A DNA stretch of 44,836 nucleotides from Silicimonas sp. (GTDB lineage: Bacteria; Pseudomonadota; Alphaproteobacteria; Rhodobacterales; Rhodobacteraceae), in the NCBI GenBank assembly GCA_022819605.1, contig JAJEGW010000173.1:1-44836 (forward strand), read 5' to 3'. Below the pieces are notes generated by a model, which saw only the letters and a program-made list of their open reading frames with translations, was not told where the DNA came from and did no database searches. The position numbers and the translations under genes were made by a program. Below, piece after piece: positions 17,598 through 25,072 of the stretch. The stretch's first letter is position 1. Every line of letters starts with the position of its first letter.

Positions 17598-18847
17598 GCG
17601 GCGCTTGCCACGTTGATCTGCCCGGTGACGGCTGACGTGATCACGGCTGCACGGCGTTCCTTAAGAATATTAATTGCACGTGCAGCTGCAGTCTGAATCA
17701 CGTCAAGCCTGCAAATTTCTGCGGCAATTTCGTCACAAATCTCCTGTTGTTCGTGGAGTGGTGGAACAGCAACCTGAAGGCTCCCCAATACTGCTGTCTC
17801 CATCCTTTTTGTGCCGTGGGCTGCTGTGTCAATCTTCGAAACGAGGTAGATTTTTGATGCTTGCAGAAAGTCACGCAGGAACGCGGGATTGAGGGCATCG
17901 CGACAGATCAGGGCTTTCATGTCCTGGTTTATCGTGACTGGGCAATTCGCAATGGCGACCGGAAAGCTGTGGGCCAGAATCATACCCCTTACCACAACAA
18001 GAACGGCATTCTTCGGAACTACCTGTAGGGCTGTTTCCGATAAGGCCAAGGCGCTTACATGAGCTTCAGAATCTGAAATTTCGTCTTGCTTCATGTCCTT
18101 CGGCGACACCCAAGGTGTGTCACCGTCCCAATACTCAATTCTGCCCGTGTCTGGAGTGGCCCCGCCAATCATGTCAACCAGAAACCGCAAGGGCACCAAC
18201 TTCCAATGAGCCGGGATCTTGTAGGGCCAGGAAAGTGCAGAGTGGCAGTGCGAAGCGTTGGTTTCAATTCCTCGAGTGAGGACTTGGACTATTTTGGCCT
18301 CTCGCCTCTCTTTCAGTAACGCAAGTACGCGCTCTTCTTCCGCCACCAGCGCGTCCAGCCGCACCGTCTCCCGGTCAAGATAATCCGCGATCATGCGTTG
18401 CTCTATTCGCTCCGGGACCGGAATTGACATGTTACCTATCAAATCCCACTCGGCCCTTGGCATCTTCGAGCCGTAGGTCGAGGCATCCACCTTTTCGACA
18501 AAATCGCGAGCGAGGCAAACATAGGCGAGAAATCGGGGCTCGACCCTGTTCGGTTGCATAACGAGCAACTCGGTTGAAGCTCGCCCTGAAAACTCCGCCA
18601 ACCAGACCTTGGCAAGATACGGCCGCAGCTTTCCAAAAAGCACGTCGCCAGGCTCGAATGTGTTGCCTTGAGCCGTTGCTTCTACCTGGCGATTGCCGAC
18701 GCAATCTTGTGCAAGGCAACCTGTCCAAGAAGTGATGTCCTGCAGCCCAACGTAGGGCCTGTCGTCATTGCGTCCATCGACTTGGACTCGCCGCAGTGAC
18801 ACGAGGTGCTTCAGTCGCTTCAACGGGAACGCCGACTCCGTACGCAT
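17594..18847 (-). CDS. hsdS: Type I R-M specificity subunit
   Basis: This 417-residue DNA-recognition subunit has two target-recognition domains, each followed by conserved helices. Domain 1 begins FPLKRLKHLVSLR; the central helices include DRETVRLDALVAEEERVLALLKERREAK (about 168-195). Domain 2 begins IPAHWKLVPLRFLVDMI and contains DTPWVSPKDMK. The C-terminal helices contain AEICRLDVIQ and end ERRAAVITSAVTGQINV. The ATG is 2 bases after the hsdM stop. The recognition sequence cannot be read from the protein. Confidence 0.93.
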   Translation of the reverse strand: MRTESAFPLKRLKHLVSLRRVQVDGRNDDRPYVGLQDITSWTGCLAQDCVGNRQVEATAQGNTFEPGDVLFGKLRPYLAKVWLAEFSGRASTELLVMQPNRVEPRFLAYVCLARDFVEKVDASTYGSKMPRAEWDLIGNMSIPVPERIEQRMIADYLDRETVRLDALVAEEERVLALLKERREAKIVQVLTRGIETNASHCHSALSWPYKIPAHWKLVPLRFLVDMIGGATPDTGRIEYWDGDTPWVSPKDMKQDEISDSEAHVSALALSETALQVVPKNAVLVVVRGMILAHSFPVAIANCPVTINQDMKALICRDALNPAFLRDFLQASKIYLVSKIDTAAHGTKRMETAVLGSLQVAVPPLHEQQEICDEIAAEICRLDVIQTAAARAINILKERRAAVITSAVTGQINVASAA

Positions 18848-18849
18848 GG

Positions 18850-20829
18850 CTATTGAACCAAGTCCCGCAGCAGCCGCACAATTTCTTCCTTCGCGTCCTT
18901 CAGATCTGCATCAATCTCCGCCAAAGGGCGTTGCCGGGTGAATTCGTAGAAGTGCCTGTTGAAAGCGATCTCGTAGCCGATCCTGTCCTTGTCGCGGTCG
19001 ATCCACGCGTCAATCACGTGCGGTCGGACCTCGCGCTCGAAAAATTTGTCAATATCCAGCTTGAGTGGCACGTTCTCGAAGTCCCTCAACGCCGGATCAG
19101 GTTCGTATCCATCGCCATCCTTCACGACCGGTGCAGACCCTGGATCAATCTCCGTGAAGACTTCCCGAAAAAAATTTCGTTCCTTTCGCGTCCAACGCGA
19201 CTCCCGTCTGCCCAGCAGTTCCGCGATGTCATTCCGTACCGCATTCCAGTCATTCAACGGTTCGCGTCCCAGCGCCTCGTCGATCACCTGCAAATCATCC
19301 AACAATTCTGGGCAAGCATCAAGAAAGCGCTCCTTGCCGTTGACCGTCATCCGGTAGAGGAGCCGAAGCGGACGCTCAACCGTGACACGGGTGTACCCGA
19401 AATCCTCGTTGTCAAATACCCTTGAGTGTGCGTCATCCTCGAATCGTCCATAGAGACGCACGATTTCGTCTATCTGTGCCTCAGAAAGATGGCGGCGCTT
19501 GTCGCCCAAACTGCGCTTGCTTTCTGCGCTACCTCCCAACGTCCAGGTTTCGCGCGCATCCACGAGCTGGATCTTGCCCTTGCGCTGCCGTTCCTTGCGG
19601 TTGGTGACGATCCAAACATAGGTGCCAATACCGGTATTGTAGAACATTTGCTCAGGCAGCCCGACGATGGCTTCGAGCCAGTCGTTCTCGATCAGCCAGC
19701 GCCGGATTTCACTCTCCCCCGAACCAGCACCACCGGCGAACAGGGGCGAGCCACTCAGGACAATTACAAGCCGCGAGCCGCGCTTGTGCTCCGACGCCTT
19801 TACCTGCTCCCGCTTCGCCCACATTTGCTGGAGAAACAGAAGCGACCCATCGCTCACCCGCGGCAGACCGGCGCCGAAACGCCCAAAGAATCCTTCCTCT
19901 TCGTGTTCGCGCCGGATCTCTTTCTGCTGCTTCTTCCAGTCGACTCCGAAGGGCGGGTTGGTCAGGAAATAGTCGAATGTCCGGTCGTCGAACCGGTCGT
20001 CCGTGAAACTGTCACCAAAGAGGATATTCTCGCCGTCGCCGTTGTGGTCCACCTGCTTGATCAACATATCGGACGCGGCGGTGGCGAATGCGCGCTTGTT
20101 ATAGTCCTGTCCATATACGAAGAGCCGTGCCTGAGCGTGATGTTCACGCAGATAATTTTGTGCCTCAGCCAACATCCCACCAGTCCCACAGGCCGGGTCC
20201 AACAAAGTGCGCGCAGTGCCGGGAGTTGCGAGCAAATCGTCGTCGTCGATGAACAGGATGTTTACCATGAGTTGGATCACCTCGCGCGGCGTGAAGTGGT
20301 CGCCTGCGGTCTCGTTCGCAAGCTCATTGAAGCGACGAATGAGGTTTTCAAATATTAGGCCCATCTGAGCATTGGACACATTGTCCGGATGCAAATTTAC
20401 GTCGGCGAACTTGGAAATTACGAGGTAAAGGATGTTCGCCTCGCGCATCTTCTCGATTTCGTTTTCGAACTCGAAATATTCGAAGATGTTCTGTACATTT
20501 GCCGAGAAACCTTGAATGTAGCCCACCAAGTGTCGCGCAATGTTGTCAGGATCGCCCTTCAGCCGACGAAAATCGAGACCGGCATGGTTGTGGAAACGCT
20601 GTCCTGCAACAGCATTGAGCCTTTCATCCAGAGCATTTCCTTCGAGGCGAACCTTAAGACGCTTGTAATCCGCGACCACCTGCGCCTTGGTTGGAGCCAG
20701 CACACAATCGAATCGGCGTAGCACGGTCATCGGCAGCATGACCCGTTCGTATTGCGGCGGACGATATGGACCTCGCAGCAGTTCGGCGATTTGCCAGATC
20801 AAGTTCGCGAAATCGATGCTTTCGGTCAT
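18850..20829 (-). CDS. hsdM: Type I R-M DNA methyltransferase subunit
   Basis: This 659-residue adenine-N6 methyltransferase has SAM-binding motif I DPACGTGGML (about residue 210) and catalytic motif IV NPPFGVDW (about 289), with the usual N-terminal helical domain FANLIWQIAELLRG...YERVMLPMTVLRRFDC. The start at 20829 (MTESIDFANLIWQ) matches the family N-terminus; an in-frame ATG at 20847 would add six residues, and neither has a strong Shine-Dalgarno sequence. It is first in the operon and is long for the family, with a C-terminal extension of about 130 residues (ESRWTRKERNFFREVFTEID...). Confidence 0.93.
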   Translation of the reverse strand: MTESIDFANLIWQIAELLRGPYRPPQYERVMLPMTVLRRFDCVLAPTKAQVVADYKRLKVRLEGNALDERLNAVAGQRFHNHAGLDFRRLKGDPDNIARHLVGYIQGFSANVQNIFEYFEFENEIEKMREANILYLVISKFADVNLHPDNVSNAQMGLIFENLIRRFNELANETAGDHFTPREVIQLMVNILFIDDDDLLATPGTARTLLDPACGTGGMLAEAQNYLREHHAQARLFVYGQDYNKRAFATAASDMLIKQVDHNGDGENILFGDSFTDDRFDDRTFDYFLTNPPFGVDWKKQQKEIRREHEEEGFFGRFGAGLPRVSDGSLLFLQQMWAKREQVKASEHKRGSRLVIVLSGSPLFAGGAGSGESEIRRWLIENDWLEAIVGLPEQMFYNTGIGTYVWIVTNRKERQRKGKIQLVDARETWTLGGSAESKRSLGDKRRHLSEAQIDEIVRLYGRFEDDAHSRVFDNEDFGYTRVTVERPLRLLYRMTVNGKERFLDACPELLDDLQVIDEALGREPLNDWNAVRNDIAELLGRRESRWTRKERNFFREVFTEIDPGSAPVVKDGDGYEPDPALRDFENVPLKLDIDKFFEREVRPHVIDAWIDRDKDRIGYEIAFNRHFYEFTRQRPLAEIDADLKDAKEEIVRLLRDLVQ

Positions 20830-20930
20830 CCGGCACGCTGATTCCATGAGCTGATTGTGGGAAATTTCATCTCACTGAGGATGTCGAACAAGCAATGCTC
20901 ATACTGAACAAGCCCCGGACTCGCCTTGAT

Positions 20931-20960
20931 ATTATCACGTTCAGATCGCAACCTCGACAA
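20931..20960 (-). promoter_or_regulatory. Candidate promoter of the hsdM-hsdS-ATPase-HNH-hsdR operon
   Basis: On the minus strand a -35 box TTGTCG (20955-20960) and a -10 box GATAAT (20931-20936) are separated by 18 bases, about 100 bases before hsdM. A near-direct repeat lies around it: CGACAAGCAATG at 20955-20966 (plus-strand reading, overlapping the -35 box) and CGAACAAGCAATG at 20885-20897 in the leader. Such a pair could be an operator. Confidence 0.35.
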
Positions 20961-20966
20961 GCAATG

Positions 20967-21680
20967 TCAGCTCCCAGAACCAGCCCGAAGTCCCTTTTGC
21001 GTGACTCCTAACGCCCCATAACAAAGGCGATGTCCAACCAATCGCCCAACTCGTGATCTACGGTACTGAGTCCGCAATTGGCCCTCCAACAGATGCTGAC
21101 CCGATCCTCGTCAACCCAACCCACCACCTCACTACGTTTCACAAATCCATGACGTCAAGCCCCCACCAGCGACTAGGGCCTCATTCAATGCGCGCGATCT
21201 CACCAACCCAAACATTCCACCTATCCATAGTCAGTTCAGTTCGACCCACCCATCAGACTTTCTTTCTGCCCGCGCCAGCCATCTACCTCGCAATTCGGTC
21301 GCGCCTTTGCCCCGCCACCTTCGCACACAGCCATGCCCGTCCCAAGGCAGAGTTCACCGCCCGTCTTGTCCAAATGCGCACTTGCACTCGGCTAGTACAC
21401 AACTTGCTCGGAAAGAAACCCGTGATCCACCCTTCGACCGCCCCCCCTGAAGGTCAAGATGATGCGCCTCCATGCCTCAATAAGTCTGACAACCCTGTCA
21501 GGCCCCATCCGCCGCATCGCGTCAATCACCCCACAACCCCTTCGAAACTCAAGGCGAGCCCCAAATACATCACCGTACTGCCAATGCCACACGATAGGAA
21601 GTCTGATCAGGCATCTTGTTAACTCTCACAGCGTCTAATATGCTTCCGAGCGTCATCGACACAGAAACGGCGGACAACTA
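20967..21680. other. Gene-free stretch with strong G/C strand asymmetry
   Basis: This is the rest of the divergent intergenic region between hsdM and the YaaC-like gene. Counting 21061-21600 by hand gives about 216 C and 94 G on the plus strand, so the minus strand is G-rich. Open frames through it have odd compositions (Pro/His/Thr/Ser-rich) and no start signals, so it looks non-coding. A small perfect hairpin, CTGACA-ACCC-TGTCAG, lies at 21486-21501. It may encode a structured RNA or be decayed sequence. Confidence 0.45.
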
Positions 21681-22826
21681 ATGTCCCGACTTCCTCCAAT
21701 GAAGGCTGGAACGGCCCTCACAGCAAACAAGAGACCAGTGCCGTTTTCCTTCTGGCCCGTTGCAAAATCAAATTTACAACGAAATCCAGTTCAATCACTT
21801 CTATTTGCAATTGATCCATGGACAATTATGAAGCGATGCATCGCAGAAAATACAAGTGGGAACACAAGAGGTGAAGCTGATTCCTACATCGACCAAGCGT
21901 TTGACTTTTACAGATCCGCATTGAGATCACAAGTTGACGCAGCAAAGCCTCTGCAACTCTACTATTCATACTTGAACATAGCCAAAGCATTCATTCTGTA
22001 CCGAGGCCGACACGAACAGCTTCCAAGCATCCAACACGGAATAAGCGAGGCAGCTCCCCAAAGTGGCCGCGAGTTTTTCGATGCCGAGGTAAGAATTTGG
22101 CCTTCTCCAGGACGGAATAGGCGTCTACAAGCATTCGATGAATTCAATTCTGCATTGGGACATCAGCCGCTTACTAATTCTTTCACTGTACCTATTCCCC
22201 ATCTTCTTCCACAAATCTTACCTGGGCATCGCTTATGGGCTGCTTCGGCAAAGAAAATGGAGAGATTCATTTCCATTCAGAAGATTCAGTTTACAGAGAA
22301 CACTGCAGACAAAGAAGCATGGATTCGATTCTATCTATATAAAGATGATCTGACTCGATTGGGCCATTCGCAGATTGATCTTTTACGGCATTCTGGGCTT
22401 GATCCAAAATTCAGAAGAGTCAAGTGCGCAGAAAGCCATGACTCAAGAAATTTGATTTGTTTTGAACAAGATGCACCTTCTTCCTACAATCGACATGGTG
22501 TCGACCTCGCGAATTCTCTCTCGGAAGATGTCAAAGATCGCCTTTGGGTGACGGTTGCAAGCAACTCACCCTATAGACGATATTATTTGTATATATGTCC
22601 AGATGACGAGGTACACTCCAGGCTGCCACAGCTAGCTTCAATATACGCGCTAACCTTCTATCTAGGATCGTTAACGCGCTACCGACCAACGGTTTTTCGC
22701 TCTATTTTGGATGGCGCATATGGACCTAGAATTGTTGAATTTATTTCTGGGCAGCCAGAGCAGTTCATATACTTAATGGCATCTGAGTTCGCAGAAAGAG
22801 AGATCACGAAGCCTGCGTTGGTCTAG
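21681..22826 (+). CDS. YaaC-family protein
   Basis: This 381-residue protein is visibly lower in G+C than its surroundings (for example 22 of 60 bases at 22261-22320). Features that point to the YaaC-like family are AAKPLQLYYSYLNIAKAFILYRG in the N-terminal half, and FYLGSLTRYRPTVF...FISGQPEQFIYLMASEFAEREI at the C-terminus. No catalytic motif is obvious. The biochemical role of YaaC proteins is unknown to me; they recur in defence islands and near metabolic genes. The Shine-Dalgarno sequence is weak. The composition and isolated position indicate transfer from a lower-G+C source. Confidence 0.65.
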   Translation: MSRLPPMKAGTALTANKRPVPFSFWPVAKSNLQRNPVQSLLFAIDPWTIMKRCIAENTSGNTRGEADSYIDQAFDFYRSALRSQVDAAKPLQLYYSYLNIAKAFILYRGRHEQLPSIQHGISEAAPQSGREFFDAEVRIWPSPGRNRRLQAFDEFNSALGHQPLTNSFTVPIPHLLPQILPGHRLWAASAKKMERFISIQKIQFTENTADKEAWIRFYLYKDDLTRLGHSQIDLLRHSGLDPKFRRVKCAESHDSRNLICFEQDAPSSYNRHGVDLANSLSEDVKDRLWVTVASNSPYRRYYLYICPDDEVHSRLPQLASIYALTFYLGSLTRYRPTVFRSILDGAYGPRIVEFISGQPEQFIYLMASEFAEREITKPALV

Positions 22827-22891
22827 CCGACTTAACCCGCATCAATCTTGACATCTGTCAACAACTCGGTCCGAAGGGTTCTCGTTTCCCC

Positions 22892-24788
22892 CCCAAGTTC
22901 GACACCTGAGAGCCATATTTGAGTTACCTGTTCATGACGGTTTGTGTCATTTCAATGAGTTAGGGGTGGTTGGCGGGTCAAATTTCTCAACCCTTGTCGT
23001 CACACGCCATGATCGTGTTCTATCTTGATCAAATGACTTTGGCAATGGTAATGTCGCCACATAATGTATACGCGCATCACCAAGTCCGGCGGACGCCAGT
23101 ACCTGCAACTGGTCGAGTCGTTCCGCAATGACCGCGGAAAGGTTCGAGCGCGCGTCGTTGCCAACTTCGGGCGCCTCGACAAGCTTGCTCCGGACAAGCT
23201 GGACCCGCTGATCAACGGGCTCAACCGGGCTGTCGGCCGGGCCGAAAACACGGTCTCGGAGGTCATTCAGGAGCCGGGGCGCAGTTTCGGCGATGTCTTC
23301 GCGCTCCATGAACTCTGGCACGAACTGGGGATCCACGCGGCCCTGAAGCGTGCGCTGCGCGCTTCGCGCCGGACATTCGATGCCGAAGCCCTGATCCGTG
23401 CCATGGTCTTCAACCGCCTCTGCGACCCCGCAAGCAAGCTCGGCTGCCTGCGCTGGCTGGAGACCGTGGCCATGCCCGCCATGCCCGGGACCGTGACCCA
23501 CCAGCAGCTTCTGCGCGCCATGGATGCGCTGACGGACCATGCGGAGGTTGTCGAAGAGGCCCTGGCCCGCCAGATCCGGCCACTGGTCGATCAGGACCTT
23601 GCCGTCGTCTTCTACGACCTGACGACCGTGCGGATCCATGGCGAGGCGAAGGTCGGGAAGGACATTCGCGCTTTGGGCATGAACAAGGACAAGGGCGGAA
23701 TTGCCCGGCAATTCGTTCTCGGAGTGGTGCAGACGGCCGAGGGGCTGCCGCTCATGCACACCGTTCATCCCGGCTATGTCGGCGAGACAAGTACACTGCG
23801 GGGCATGCTGCAGAAGGTCCTCGCCCGCTTTCCGGTTCAACGCCTCGTTCTGGTGGCGGACCGCGGCCACCTGAGCCTGGAGAACATCGGGGAGCTGAAC
23901 ACGCTGGCTGATCAGGGCGGGCGCAATCTGGAGTTCATCCTCGCTGTCCCCGCTCGCCGTTATGCCGAACTGGTCGACACCTTCCGGGACCTGGCCTTCG
24001 ATGCGGCGGGCCTTGCCGAAAGCGCCTTTGCCGGCCATCGCCTGATTGTCGCGCATGACCCTGGGCGAGCCGAAGAGCAGTCAGACCGTCGCCGCGCCCG
24101 CATCCGGGAACTGGAAAGCATGGCTGAGAGGATGGTGGCCAGGCTCGACGCCCAGGATGAAGGCCGGACCGCCCGTGGTCGCCGCGCCTCCGACCGGGGC
24201 GCCTTCAGCCGCTTTGCCCGTGCCGTCGCCGAAGCCGAGCTGACCCGCTTCATCAAGCCCGACTTGCAAGCCGACCGGTTCAGCTGGAGCGTCGATGAGG
24301 ACGCCATCGCCCGGGCGGAACTCTTCGACGGCAAGCTTGCCCTGCTGACCAACGCGCCTGATCTCACGCTCGCCGAGACCGTTGCCCGATACAAGAGCCT
24401 TGCGGACATCGAACGGAGCTTTCGCGTCCTGAAATCCGACATAGAGATCGCGCCTGTCCATCACCGACTGCCCGACCGCATCCGGGCCCATGCCCTGATC
24501 TGCTTCCTGGCCCTGGTTCTCTATCGCGTCATGCGGATGCGCATGAAAGCCAAGGGCCACTGCGCCAGCCCTCGTGCCGCGCTTGACCTGCTTGCCCGCA
24601 TCCAGAAGCACACCGCGCATATCGGCAACCGCACCTTCAACGGCACCAGCAAGATCACTCCGGAACAACTCGACCTCTTCGAAAGCCTGAACCTGTCAAA
24701 ACCGGCCTGACGGGCCGTTGTAGTCACACAAACGCCACTCTCGAGTGAACAATATCAAATGCTTACGCGATTAACTGTCGAACTTGGG
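22892..24788 (+). mobile_element. Complete IS1634-type insertion sequence (1897 bp)
   Basis: It is bounded by perfect 13-bp inverted repeats, CCCAAGTTCGACA at 22892-22904 and TGTCGAACTTGGG at 24776-24788, and encloses one transposase gene with G+C content much higher than the flanking YaaC gene. No target-site duplication was evident by eye next to the ends. Confidence 0.75.
23064..24710 (+). CDS. IS1634-family transposase
   Basis: This 548-residue intact DDE transposase of the IS4/IS1634 group has the N-terminal MYTRITKSGGRQYLQLVESFR and VVANFGRLDKL typical of the family. It has aspartates in VFYDLTTVRIHGE and VLVADRGHLS, and the C-terminal YKSLADIERSFRVLKSDI region that carries the glutamate. 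No frameshift is seen, so the element may be active. The N-terminus of the reading frame lies 160 bp inside the left inverted repeat. Confidence 0.88.
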   Translation: MYTRITKSGGRQYLQLVESFRNDRGKVRARVVANFGRLDKLAPDKLDPLINGLNRAVGRAENTVSEVIQEPGRSFGDVFALHELWHELGIHAALKRALRASRRTFDAEALIRAMVFNRLCDPASKLGCLRWLETVAMPAMPGTVTHQQLLRAMDALTDHAEVVEEALARQIRPLVDQDLAVVFYDLTTVRIHGEAKVGKDIRALGMNKDKGGIARQFVLGVVQTAEGLPLMHTVHPGYVGETSTLRGMLQKVLARFPVQRLVLVADRGHLSLENIGELNTLADQGGRNLEFILAVPARRYAELVDTFRDLAFDAAGLAESAFAGHRLIVAHDPGRAEEQSDRRRARIRELESMAERMVARLDAQDEGRTARGRRASDRGAFSRFARAVAEAELTRFIKPDLQADRFSWSVDEDAIARAELFDGKLALLTNAPDLTLAETVARYKSLADIERSFRVLKSDIEIAPVHHRLPDRIRAHALICFLALVLYRVMRMRMKAKGHCASPRAALDLLARIQKHTAHIGNRTFNGTSKITPEQLDLFESLNLSKPA

Positions 24789-25072
24789 TGATCTTGGTTG
24801 TGCAGTTCAGAGACTGCCCACGCTGTCCGCGATTTCATTGCCTTGCTTTTGAATCCCTATCCTGCCCCACTGCGCACTACTCCTGCACTTTGTGCGCGCG
24901 CTGTGTTATTTTTGAATGCCAGATGCCTATAGCGTACTGCTTTCGTCGAATAGTAACCGAGCCAATCCCATGTGCGCGAAGCGCGTGCAACCTTTGACCC
25001 AGAAGACGGGACATTGCGAAACCTCTGAGCCGTACTCGATATCCGAACAGTTCAGCCCTCGCCCCGCAACGC

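Noticed and set aside
21053-21622. 189-aa plus-strand frame in the C-rich region
   Set aside because: Pro/His/Thr/Ser-rich composition, no start signal, no recognisable fold; explained by the strand asymmetry.
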